From Penium margaritaceum (Eukaryota; Streptophyta; Zygnematophyceae; Desmidiales; Peniaceae), in NCBI GenBank assembly GCA_023375785.1, contig SZWC01003636.1, positions 29,191 to 50,380 of the forward strand: 21,190 nt of DNA. Reading direction: 5' to 3'. Shown here piece after piece: positions 1 through 8,199 of the stretch. The translations under genes were made by a program, and so were the position numbers. Below the pieces are notes generated by a model, which made no database searches, was not told where the DNA came from, and saw only the letters and a program-made list of their open reading frames with translations. Positions within the stretch are counted from its first letter, which is position 1. Every line of letters starts with the position of its first letter.

Positions 1-45
1 GGAGGAGGAGGAGGAGGAGGAGGAGGAGGAGGAGGAGGAGGAGGA
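1..45. repeat. (GGA)15 microsatellite
   Basis: Fifteen uninterrupted GGA units open the window, followed by a GAC/GAG-rich decay zone. The purine-rich character continues to about 190 on the plus strand, including an A/G-only run near 168-190. The repeat may extend left of the window, so its true length is unknown. Confidence 0.95.
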
Positions 46-307
46 CGACGACGAGGTGGACGAGGAGGACAAGGAGGAGAACAAGAAGAATAAGAAGACG
101 AAGGAGAAAGTCAAAATCAAAGAGGAAGTAAAACCCCGGGAAGGGGTGGGATGGGCAGGGAAAGGGGAAAAAAAAAAGAAAAAAAGAGTTGGCACAGGCG
201 AGGGCAGGTTGACAGACGAACAGCGCAAGACAAGAATCAAAGCACAGCGAGAGCGAGAGGGAAAACAGAAAGCAAGAATTGACGAATTCCGTGTAACACA
301 AGCCTAA
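2..307 (+). CDS. possible C-terminal fragment of a Glu/Lys-rich low-complexity protein
   Basis: The frame is open from base 2 to a TAA at 305-307. It encodes a poly-Glu run, an Asp/Glu/Lys mixed-charge stretch, a Lys-rich patch, and a less repetitive tail containing LTDEQRKTRIKAQRERE that could form a charged helix. No family is recognised and no start lies in the window, so this could be a terminal exon. The caution is strong: DNA almost free of T has few stop codons, so an open frame here is expected by chance. The tail after residue 65 is the only part that argues for real coding. It may equally be an expanded microsatellite in non-coding DNA. Confidence 0.22.
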   Translation, partial: EEEEEEEEEEEEEEDDDEVDEEDKEENKKNKKTKEKVKIKEEVKPREGVGWAGKGEKKKKKRVGTGEGRLTDEQRKTRIKAQREREGKQKARIDEFRVTQA

Positions 308-583
308 GAGGTGTAGCTACAGCTGCTGACGCTGTTACTGCCGCCAAGAAAGAGGCGTGCTATGTATGGGCAAAGTCACGGTGTCCCTTCTTCACTGAAC
401 AATTATCTTCACAGGAATGTGAGCAGCCACAGTGCGCTCACCCAGCCGTGCCACCGCGGGCACTGATAGCGGCGATGGCAGCGGCAAGCACAGCAGTTAG
501 AGCAGCCACCGTTGTGCCGATGCCCAGCCGCCATCGCCACATGCTGCCGCAGCCGCCGCCGATGCCGCAGCCGCCACCGCCGA

Positions 584-616
<33 letters not shown>

Positions 617-678
617 TGCTGATGCTGATGGAGCTGCTGCCGCCAGCGATGCAGCCGCAGCCGCAGCCGCAGCCGTAG
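283..678 (+). CDS. possible low-complexity Pro/Leu/Ala ORF
   Basis: This frame is open for about 131 codons, with the first ATG at 448. The upstream part (283-447) is of mixed composition and includes GVATAAD and an ECEQPQC cysteine pair. The downstream part becomes Pro-rich, then a poly-Leu run from the CTG tract, then a Gln-Pro tail. No known domain is visible. The poly-Leu run is an artefact-prone translation of the microsatellite, and the other frames give poly-Ala or Cys, so frame choice is uncertain. The reason to keep it is that the GVATAAD stretch recurs in register at 725-745. Confidence 0.15.
308..329 (+). repeat. 22-bp direct repeat, copy 1
   Basis: An exact 22-bp match to 723-744. 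Downstream, both copies continue into a GCC-GCC-rich stretch with partial similarity. The copies are about 415 bp apart and bracket the CTG-rich block. Confidence 0.85.
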
Positions 679-960
679 ATGCTGCTGCTGCTGCTGCTGC
701 CGCAACTGCTGCTATCACTGTGGAGGTGTAGCTACAGCTGCTGATTTCGATACCGCCGCCGCTGTTGCCGCTGCTACTGCCACTGCTGCTTCTGCTGCTT
801 CTGCCGTTGCTGAAGCTGCTTCTGCCCCTCTTGCTTCCCCTGCGGCTGCCAATCCTATTGTTGCTGCTGCTGCTGTCTGTTGCTGTTGTTCCTGATCTGT
901 CGGTTGATGTTCCTGCTTCAGTTGTTGCTACTGATGCAGCTGCTGTTGCTGTTGCGCAAC
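546..960. repeat. trinucleotide-rich tract, (CTG)9 and (CTG)6 with GCN/CCG decay
   Basis: (CTG)9 lies at 586-612 and (CTG)6 at 682-699. GCAGCC repeats lie at about 651-676, and imperfect GCT/GCC/CTG runs continue to about 960. The 755-870 part, read in the plus frame ending at TGA 893-895, gives an Ala-rich peptide with Thr, Ser, Val and Pro substitutions. That pattern of changes is compatible with either a coding poly-Ala region or a decayed CTG microsatellite. Confidence 0.85.
723..744 (+). repeat. 22-bp direct repeat, copy 2
   Basis: Exact copy of 308-329. In one frame of each copy it reads GVATAAD, but the two copies are in different absolute frames, so they cannot both be in one uninterrupted plus-strand frame without an intron or indel between them. 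Confidence 0.85.
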
Positions 961-1033
961 GTCCGCATACGCCGATGATGCTGCGATATTCTGTGCTGCG
1001 CCAGTGGTCCTTTCCGAGCCTGAAAGCGGGCGG

Positions 1034-1330
1034 TGATCGCAGCCGGGGACTGGCATGTCCCCTCCTCCAGTTGAAGGCAAGGCGATTGGAAAACGCCCTC
1101 CGGTGGATGACGACTTTCAGCCCTTATCCCCTCGCACTAATCTCGTCTGTCCTCGGGTGCTGCGGCGCTGCGAGCTGCAGCCGGTTTTCTCTAGTCATGC
1201 TGCATCGGAATGCACTGCTGTCGCCACTGTCGAATCCGGAGCCCGTCAATCGAATTCCATTCCCGTGCGCCTCTTCTGCATTGGATTGAACACCACAATC
1301 CCATGATCGCAAATAAATGCAGCCAGAATC
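1034..1330 (+). other. mixed-composition tail of the left GC-rich block, unassigned
   Basis: A frame is open after a TGA at 1034-1036 and runs to about 1306 (ATG at 1055). It encodes a non-repetitive peptide including KRPPVDDDFQPLSPRT. Another plus frame is open from 765 to 1289. An AATAAA-like signal (AAATAAATG) follows near 1311-1317. None of this matches a family known to me. It could be the 3' end of a host gene, but two overlapping open frames make any choice arbitrary. Confidence 0.15.
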
Positions 1331-2846
1331 ATTGAGCGGGATCTAACGAAAAAAACCTTCGATGGTCAGTCGAGAACATTCGGAGATGTTCACGCCTAGC
1401 GGCAAGTTCACGTTGTAAAGTTGCTGCAAACGAAAGTTTGCATCTGAACCTTTCTGCAGCAATGACGCATTCAACAAAAAGTTTCAGAAACCACAAGTTT
1501 CAAATGCAAAGGAAAGAAATGAACTTCAAATGATAAAAATATGAAAATATATGAGAAATAAATAAATCGTAATACAATTCTACTACCAAGCATATGATTC
1601 CCATGATAAAACCAGATCTTTCAAACTCTGTTTTACCAATAAAAAGGTAGTTTATGCAAGCAAAGCTATCTAATATCTTTTCTAACGAATACAAAAAAAT
1701 AAAATTTCAGATATAAAATTAATAACCTTACAAAACATTATAACAATTTTAATGTAATTTTTCATGACTGGAACATAACAAGGATAAAAGGACAAGCAAA
1801 ATATGACAGAACTAAGTCAACTACAAACTAATATGAAACGCACATATGAAATAAAAATAGAAAAGAAAGCATACTAAAAACCAACAATTATTATGTAGAA
1901 AAACTCAAATTTAAATCAACTAACCTTCTTTCACCAAGAAAAATCAACAAATACGCAATTCAAAATACTTGTATTGCTTTGAAAAAGTTAACGGAATGCA
2001 TTTTTATGTATATTCATGTCAATAATCATGCTATATATACGTTCCAAGTCGGAAAAGGACCGAAAGACAAGGTACCCACCATGTCACAATTTTAAGCTAG
2101 CGTGCTTGCACCTACTCATTTTGGAACTACATGCCCAGACCGCTTTAATTTTGACATCGCGTATCCAGCATCCGGCAAACCAAAAACGTCATACTCGAGT
2201 CTAGTGTTGTATTTCAAGGCACTAAAAAAAGTTGAGTACGAACAAAGAATCATGTTTGAATACAAAATAGCTTAGATACAAAGATAAAGGTGTCTCCAAG
2301 GATCCATGAATCATTCTTGTAATGTTTCCAAACCGCATCTCTTTCTATCATTTTGAACATGATATGAGCAACCAACATAAAAAACCAAGTTCACATTCTT
2401 ATTTAACATCTGAATGAGCAAAATATTTCATCATTATACTACCTTCCAACCTTGATTATCTTGAATATGCGTTCTTGATGAGTCACAATTTGTAGAATAT
2501 AAAATGAAAATCCATAACTTTAAGAGGCTGTGATGGTTCTAGAAATTCAAGATTCACGGGCTCAAGTATATAAAAAAAGGAAAAATAATTGTACGCATTT
2601 TCATGCAATTGTTAGAATTTTCTTAGGCCAACGATAATAGAATATTCTTAGCCCCCTCATAGCCCTTATTCCCCAATACAAGAAGAAACCTTACATCAAT
2701 AGTTCAAACTCTCTTCAATAACTAATGGAATTCACAAGGAATCAAGCTTTACATATGCCATTTCATCAAGGGAGACCGCCTTAATTCAACAAAAGTTTGA
2801 AATCCCATTTGTTGATTCTATGAGACAAGCAACAAGGGCTAGGACC
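1331..2846. other. AT-rich intergenic stretch, nothing recognised
   Basis: Only short ORFs of about 65 residues or fewer occur here, with no protein similarity seen by eye. Homopolymer A/T runs are common and CpG is scarce. The switch from the GC-rich left block is fairly abrupt, between about 1440 and 1560. Confidence 0.6.
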
Positions 2847-2859
2847 CTTGCTGATAGGA
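2847..2859 (-). promoter_or_regulatory. degenerate primer-binding-site candidate
   Basis: The minus strand reads TCCTATCAGCAAG. This resembles the plant iMet PBS (TGGTATCAGAGC) with two mismatches at the start and a 2-nt gap. It lies about where a PBS should follow the proposed LTR end. Confidence 0.3.
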
Positions 2860-3236
2860 TCTTTGGGTGATTAGCAATGCAGCTTGTAGAATAGCAGGAA
2901 AAGGGTTGATAAGTGTGGACTAAAATCTTGATTGATACAAAGTACAAGTATGGTACATGGAAAATCCTACACAAGCTAGGCTAGCACAACTCCTCGCCCA
3001 CAAAGGAGCAACGCCTTGCTAGGCCTTGTAGGCTGTTGTGGCAAGGGTCTTGGCACAGTCTTGAGGTTGACTGGCCTCTAGGTTAGCCTCTTACCACACT
3101 GACAAGCCTTGCGCGACTTATAGGGGCCTAGGAGGGATCTGCAGCAAAGTTTTGGTCTTGCGCTCCAGAGTCAAAAGCTTTAGTAGAGCAGATTGCTTTC
3201 ATTTTTCTAAGATAGATTGAACTGAGAGGAGCTCTC

Positions 3237-3245
3237 CCTTTTATA
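3237..3245 (-). promoter_or_regulatory. TATA box of the LTR promoter
   Basis: The minus strand reads TATAAAAGG, followed by GAGAGCTCC. This is the strongest TATA-type core promoter seen in the window. It predicts a start site around 3205-3215 reading leftward. Confidence 0.55.
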
Positions 3246-3295
3246 CATGTGCATGTGGATATGGCAAGTTGACCACCTGAAGGAGAATCCTCCTT

Positions 3296-3301
3296 CACGT
3301 G
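3296..3301. promoter_or_regulatory. G-box / ABRE-type CACGTG
   Basis: A perfect CACGTG (CACGTGG on plus) lies about 50 bp upstream of the minus-strand TATA box. Directly beside it, GAAGGAG-AATC-CTCCTTC (3279-3296) is a perfect 7-bp-arm palindrome. In plants G-boxes bind bZIP and bHLH factors; activity here is inferred. Confidence 0.4.
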
Positions 3302-3319
3302 GTTCAAGTCTGCTGCCTC

Positions 3320-3418
3320 TTCGAGAAGCTTACTTCCAAGAGAAGCTTCTTGTAGTTCAAAGTTTTTACTAGCATCCCTGCTTGCCCTAGGGAGAAGCTT
3401 CCTCCTTGAGGAAGCTTC
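3320..3418. promoter_or_regulatory. cluster of heat-shock-element-like GAA-NN-TTC dyads
   Basis: Four alternating dyads are visible: TTCgaGAA at 3320-3327, GAAgcTTC at 3342-3349, GAAgcTTC at 3394-3401 and GAAgcTTC at 3411-3418. The first and last have a neighbouring third unit that is one base off (TTA at 3330-3332, TTG at 3406-3408), approaching the three-unit element that trimeric heat-shock factors prefer. The last two dyads form a perfect palindrome at 3394-3418 with 11-bp arms and a CTT loop. The cluster lies 75-175 bp upstream of the minus-strand TATA, a usual enhancer position. Confidence 0.4.
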
Positions 3419-3846
3419 ATCAGGTCTTCATGTGAAGTTTCGCATAGATGTTTCTTACTCTTCAAGCCTTCCTCTAATGGTCGTTGATCTTTTCATGCAT
3501 TAGATCCGTTGATCAGGAGCCTTTTGAAGCTCGTGCATGATTTACCCATACACGTTGAAGGGCTCACGCTCCACGCATGATGATGGTGATGCAGTGTGGA
3601 CCTCATGCCAAGGGTGCATGAGTCTTGCCCAGTCAATTTGGGGACTCCCTGACCATGATAGTTATACCGTGATGTACAGAAGATAGCTCTCCTCCCTCTT
3701 AGAGCCAACTAGAGGCATGCGCAACCCTCTTGTGCATGCTAGCACACAATATTACACACCAGGCACTTTAGGTTGCTTCAGGGTTGCTACCAGAATTTAT
3801 CTAGCGTATACAAGAGAGAATTCCCAGTACATGTGGACCCAAGAAT

Positions 3847-3924
3847 TCACCGTAACATCATTAACTTTCCGTAAAGTGCTCTGAATGGAGTGATTTCTTC
3901 ACCATATCGGAGCTTGGCACGAGC
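3847..3924 (-). pseudogene. Ty3/gypsy integrase C-terminal scrap
   Basis: The minus strand encodes about 25 residues including YGEEITPFRALYGK before a TGA. The T-P-F-x-A-L-Y-G-[RK] block is typical of the region just after the catalytic core in Ty3/gypsy integrases. Nothing upstream (to about 4100) extends the match convincingly, and no chromodomain is seen downstream, so this is a short relic. The match rests on one motif and could be chance. Confidence 0.4.
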
Positions 3925-5849
3925 CCGATAATTGCACCTCTGAACACCCCTTTGATTGGTTTCCTGGTGGTTTGAAGCATGTCACTCCTGCGGGCTCCCT
4001 AAAAATTCGTCAAGTGACTCCAAGAAATCTTTGTCGAGGAAAGGGAGCGGAGTGTCCTCCTTACAGAGTGGAAAATCTCAAAATTTGCCAATATCAGCTT
4101 CTACACGCAAGGAAAAGATTATTTCCTCTTGACTTGGTGACGGGGTCACATCCTGACTTATTTCCTGTCCACTGGCCCTCCTTTCGGTCAGCTTATCCTA
4201 AACGAAAATTGTTGGGTCAAGTTTGGGCCACTCGAGAAACGTTTTGGTTACCTCATGCAAAAGCAACCTGTCAGGTGCCTTATGAGGATGAGGCGACGCA
4301 TATTGGTTTAGCTCTTGGGGCTCCTTCCTACATCCTTCCTTCGCTTTTGGAGGTGGAGAATCTTCTAGAAAATTTATTCTGGGTTTTGTGTTGACTTTCT
4401 TGTCACTAAAGTAGTACAACAGGCAACTTAGACGTTCTAGAGGTCTTCCTTGCCGTTTTCAGTTGTGAGCGGCTTCTTTTCGCTAGCGACCGCCGCTGTA
4501 CTATTCCTCTCCCACTGACAGACCCCTTTTAGTCCCTACTATTTGCGACATGTCCTCTGGTAAACATTGTTCTTAGTTAAACTATTCGTAGTGGTTGTTC
4601 GTGTGCTTGTCCACCAAACTAGGGGCATAGCCTGAGATATTGCGAGTGAAGGCGAGGTCTTGATTCGCTTCGACTCTTCTTTGTGAAGTGTGGGTGCTTC
4701 TTGGATTCTTTCCCCTTTCACCATTCCTGCACTTGACTTCACCACCTTCCTCCTCCTTGACTGTCCGCATGTACCTACGTGTCTGCCGCATGATTTTAAG
4801 GGAGAGAGCAACGCTTATGCAAATTCCAAGTGGTATCTCGCGCACCCCTTTCCAATAGCTTGCGTAACAACCATTTTTGGTCCTTTGTGTCGCCGTATTG
4901 GCCAAGATCTCAACCGTCGCTGCCATTCTTTCTCGCGGGCTAGCCATGGTTAGTACACGGGCCCTCGTCTTGCCCCCCCTTGCGTGTCGACATCAGCAGT
5001 GAGGATCTCGCTTGAGCGGCCGTTCGCTCCATGGCTGCTCGCTCGCTTAGTTTCTTTTTATTTTTTTCTTGCTCATTCTCTCAATCGCCCCTTGCTCATA
5101 ATTGCAGTTGTTCCGACCTTCCAACAACGCTCGTTACAATAGCTACGCTAGCTGCTTTGATTGGTCAATCAGCTTTCCTCCCTTGTAATCGTGGTTGTTC
5201 TGATGGCATAGCGGCGCTAGATGCGGTGGTTGTGCCAGCTACTACGGCTGCTTGCGAGCCTGTTGGTTAAATTATCTGTCTTTTTGTTTTAAGGTCCTTT
5301 TGCTGCTGATGGTTTTTTTCATGTTCGCAATACGTTTTTGCAGTTGCAATACGTCCCGTTCTGACCGTGAGGATTATTACTTCACCAGCAGATCCTCTGT
5401 CTGATCCCGGAATCAAAAGCTTACTTTAAACTTTAGTTTCTCTATAGCAGGAATATCTTGAGGGAGTGCTTCTGGGGCTGTTTTAATAAGCTAGAGGCTA
5501 CTGAAAACATTATGCTCTTCTGTTGTAAGGATTTTTGGAGTCGCCTTTGTTAAACGCTTTACACCACCGTGTGGTCCACAATAGCCACGTTGATTTGCTA
5601 AACGATGCACTACTCATGGCGACATCACTGCTTTGGATATTTTTGCTTCAGTCACAGTTGTCTCTTGCACCATGAAGCATCTAAAATCCGTGTGCATAAA
5701 GTAGGCTTACACAATGGCAGAGTTACGTGTGTTCGACTTCCGCATCCCCTCCACGACTCGCCGCTTCCGCATGTACTACAAGAGGGATTTGGATGTGAGA
5801 CCACACTATCCCACGCACGTATAAAAAACATCCTTTGGGATGCTCTTTG
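3925..5849. other. unassigned stretch between gypsy scrap and copia RNase H
   Basis: The longest frames are 3972-4394 plus (140 residues), 4582-4947 minus (121 residues, basic, Arg/Lys-rich) and 5031-5270 plus (79 residues). None is recognised. The minus frames could be gag-like or spacer debris of the retroelements on either side. The left part is where a 3' LTR of the copia element is expected, but no matching LTR was found to its right. A possible LTR start on minus is TGTGGTCTCACATCC near 5795, directly after a GTGGGATAG purine stretch. Confidence 0.4.
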
Positions 5850-6243
5850 TCAGAAAATCGGTTCCTTGCTTAGCACTTGACACATGCATGAGTTTGATTG
5901 TAATGTCTTTGACCTTTGAATGAATCTAGTTCCCACAAATGTCAATGTGCTTTGTTCAGCCTTAGAATTTTGTAAAATTTGTGAGGTGAAACGCACACTT
6001 GTTATTGAAAGAAATTTTTGTTGGTTGAGTTTGAGCTGATCCAATGTCCCCCAGGAGGTTAGAAAGATACGTGACCTCCTGTGCTGCTGAAGTATCAGCC
6101 ACGTACTCAGCTTAAACTAAACTAATTGTGATGCGATTTTGTTGCTTGCTGGTCTAGGACACTATTCCTCCACAAAGCCAGCACATAAAACCCGTTGTAC
6201 TCATACGATCTTCTTCAGTTCCTCCAAATGTTGGGTCAACGTA
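5850..6243 (-). pseudogene. copia RNase H domain, broken
   Basis: The minus frame shows the expected series: YVDP at the start (first catalytic Asp, 6235-6237, kept; the Asp of the usual D-A-D-W is lost), a STTGF block, AEYVA, LSNLLGDIG, and TKHIDI at 5938-5955. In-frame stops interrupt it at several points and at least one frameshift is needed near 5990. This is the C-terminal end of the copia polyprotein, which normally degrades the RNA strand after reverse transcription. Confidence 0.8.
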
Positions 6244-6329
6244 GCACTAAAGGTCGAGGCTGGCTGCCATCCCAAAAGCAAGACTAGTGTCCCCAGTCGT
6301 CTTTAGTTAGCCTGGTGTCGAGCTCCTTG

Positions 6330-7290
6330 CATGCCACCTCTCTACAAGTTTCATTAGCACGTGCTAGGTTCCTCATGGCAAATTGTAGATCTGGCCGTGT
6401 GCAACTTGCCGCATGCATAAAGGATCCATCTCTACTATAGTAGTTGGTCTTGCTCGTCCCCCTCTATCCCTCATGATTCAACTCCTACTATGACAGAGTT
6501 GTTAGTACTTGACGGTCGGGAATGTGGAATCAGTCACATGCTTTTTTAGCATACATCTGCTAGCTCAAGTGATGCGTATGCGCTTCATGGTTGCGTTTGA
6601 TGTTCATGCTAAGGTAGAACTCAAATCTAAACATGAGTATCACATTGTATTCTTGTGCCACGGTAGTCGCCGTGACTTTGATGAAGTCTACCAATGGACC
6701 AATGATGAGAAGGTTGTCAATATATATGAGCACGTAGTACTCTAACTGTGTGTTTGGTGAGTGTCGTAGTGGGAAGAGGCAGTCGTCATAGGTTGAAGGC
6801 TCAAACTCTAATGACTCCAGTACAGCTTAAAGCATTCTGAACTAAAGTACGGGGTCCTTTGCTTCAATCCGTATTAGCTTTTTACCAATTTGTACACTCT
6901 GCCACTCTCGTTGTCGTACCCCTTTGGTTGCTTCATGTTGATGGTTGTATCCATCTTGCCATGCAAAAAGACGTTTTTTTATGTCTAGCTGCTGCACCTC
7001 ATAGTCCATCACTGTTGCAACTACCAACATGATGCGGGCAACGGTGTAGCGACTCACAGAAGCATAGGTGCCAAAGACGTATTTTTCCTCAACTTGCATG
7101 AACGCCTTTTCCATGAGGCGAGCCTTGAACTTGTCAATTCTTCCATCAACTTTTGTCTTGAAGTGAAACATCCACTTCACTCCCACTGGTCTAGACCAAG
7201 ATAGAAGCTCCGTGTGTTCCCACATCCCTTGATCCATTATATTTTCCGATTTTACGTCAAGAGCTACTTTCCATTCTAAAGCATGCTCCC
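6330..7290 (-). pseudogene. copia reverse transcriptase domain, broken
   Basis: An open piece at 6842-7237 carries the N-terminal RT blocks (SRPVGVKWMFHFK, KFKARLMEKAF and the QLDIK motif A). After a frameshift, LIYIDNLLIIG (6713-6724 for YIDN) stands where YVDD is the polymerase catalytic motif in this family; the second Asp is replaced by Asn. Further down, SCTRPDLQFAM near 6385-6430 matches the conserved CTRPD block before RNase H. Multiple stops and the Asn substitution show it is dead. Confidence 0.88.
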
Positions 7291-7546
7291 CCTTCTGTTC
7301 TTATCTTATATTCTTTGGCTCTGGAGAAAGCGTGTTTGTTGGGACAAGAGCGACAAGGTTTGTGGTGGTGAAGTCCGCTAAAACATCATCTTCCTCCTTA
7401 TAGATGGAGTAGGTTGTGATAAACTGATGTTCCTCTTCAATCTCCTACTCGTCTTCTTGCCATAATTGTTGTCGCAGGAGGCGTGTGAGACATCTCGGAT
7501 TCCCTATAGCGTGATCATGTGGTTTTCCTACAAAGCGCACCATCCT

Positions 7547-7705
7547 TGCAGCGGATTTGATAGAATCTAAGGCGGACTAGGCAAAAACCGCGGTGCTTGA
7601 GGGTCTCCGAACCTCCAGCCATCCTGTCCAACCGCTCATTCCTAGGTAACCCCGGTCAAGCCACGTGGCTCCTTCAACCGTTCGACGTGGCACTGCCATG
7701 CTTCA
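7547..7705 (-). repeat. TRIM 3' LTR
   Basis: Copy of 7790-7966 lacking a short segment near its TGAAG end. On minus it ends CCGCTGCA. It is GC-rich compared with the surrounding copia sequence and has no TATA box. Confidence 0.85.
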
Positions 7706-7718
7706 CTCCTCCCCCAAT
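7706..7718 (-). promoter_or_regulatory. TRIM polypurine tract
   Basis: Minus strand ATTGGGGGAGGAG immediately precedes the TGAAG start of the 3' LTR, as required for plus-strand priming. Confidence 0.75.
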
Positions 7719-7776
7719 AGAAGTGAGAGCTACCTTCGCATCTCTGGTAATCCCCACATGGGATTCGAGCCCTGGA

Positions 7777-7788
7777 GCTCTGATTCCA
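7777..7788 (-). promoter_or_regulatory. TRIM primer-binding site (tRNA-iMet type)
   Basis: Minus strand TGGAATCAGAGC matches the plant iMet PBS TGGTATCAGAGC at 11 of 12 positions and lies one base after the LTR end. Read on plus, 7760-7788 resembles a tRNA 3' half with a B-box-like GATTCGAGCCC. Confidence 0.8.
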
Positions 7789-7789
7789 A

Positions 7790-7966
7790 TGTAGCGGATT
7801 TGATGGAATGCATGGCCGACTAGGCCAAAACCGCAGTGCTTCAGAGTCTCCGACCCTCAAGCCATCCCGTCCAACCGCTCAGAGTCCCAGGTGACCCCGC
7901 TCGAGCCACGGGGCTCCTTCGACCGGTCGGTGTGGCACTGCCGCATGGCAGTGCCACAACCCTTCA
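7790..7966 (-). repeat. TRIM 5' LTR
   Basis: On minus it begins TGAAGGG and ends CCGCTACA directly before the PBS. It contains a perfect hairpin at 7931-7958 (12-bp arms, GCAT loop) of which the 3' LTR copy has only one arm. Confidence 0.85.
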
Positions 7967-8199
7967 CTCCCAGGGCCTTTGTTTCGTCATGAGATAGTAT
8001 GTGCGCCTCATGATTTGTTGTGATGCATTTGTCCAGGCAAGATATGAGGGCCACACGTGGGGCCACCGCTTACTCATTTGTCTTATCCAGATTAGGAGGG
8101 GTGAGAGGCAAACTATCTGCTTCCCCCTCCTTTAGCATCTCCATGTACGAGTCATAAAATGTCTAAAGTAGAGTAGGCTCACTTTCCTGCTTAACCTCC
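7967..8199 (-). pseudogene. copia integrase-RT linker, right part
   Basis: This stretch lies between the integrase C-terminal block and the TRIM. It is poorly conserved in the family and no motif is expected. The continuation on the other side of the TRIM is at 7291-7546, where a minus frame is partly open (EIEEEHQF region). Confidence 0.45.

Larger units (their letters stand above)
2865..3756 (-). mobile_element. probable LTR of a retroelement (minus orientation), promoter intact
   Basis: On the minus strand this segment has the order of an LTR. A TGTAATATT start lies near 3756, then an upstream region with repeated AAGCTT palindromes, a G-box and a TATAAAAGG box at 3237-3245, followed by about 370 bp of transcribed leader. 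It ends near a TAATCA (about 2870), followed by a degenerate tRNA-iMet-type primer site (minus CCTATCAG-CAAGG, 2847-2859). No second LTR copy was found in the window, so the boundaries are inferred. If the PBS is real this is a 5' LTR whose internal region lies to the left. The gypsy integrase scrap just upstream would instead suit a 3' LTR, so the element type is unresolved. Confidence 0.45.
7547..7966 (-). mobile_element. TRIM-like miniature LTR retrotransposon nested in copia
   Basis: Two direct repeats of 159 and 177 bp flank an 84-bp internal segment. On the minus strand each LTR begins TGAAG and ends TACA or TGCA. A PBS follows the 5' LTR after one base, and a purine tract precedes the 3' LTR. 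By eye the LTRs are 80-85% identical, so the insertion is old. The flanks (7542-7546 ATCCT, 7967-7971 CTCCC) agree at three of five positions, a weak target duplication. It has no coding capacity and would need proteins from an autonomous element. Confidence 0.85.

Noticed and set aside
409-718. Minus-strand poly-Gln and poly-Ala ORFs
   Set aside because: They are translations of the CTG/GCN microsatellite in antisense frames, with no non-repetitive segment to support coding.
3493-3708. Minus ORF with five consecutive His
   Set aside because: It lies in the upstream part of the proposed LTR and comes from a CAT/ATG-rich stretch; no family resemblance.
5160-5185. TGATTGGTCAATCA palindrome with CCAAT box as promoter
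   Set aside because: A single short palindrome without TATA box or recognised gene downstream.
7760-7788. tRNA gene or tRNA-derived SINE
   Set aside because: Only a 3' half-like segment exists, it overlaps the PBS, and there is no D-arm, anticodon arm or A-box upstream.
7547-7966. Cassandra-type TRIM carrying a 5S rRNA promoter
   Set aside because: A short stretch (GGGTCACCTGGGA on minus) slightly recalls 5S RNA, but the A-box and spacing are missing and the LTR ends do not fit.
7597-8066. ORFs of 65-72 residues on both strands with similar peptides
   Set aside because: The similarity comes from the two LTRs of the TRIM element, not from a duplicated gene.
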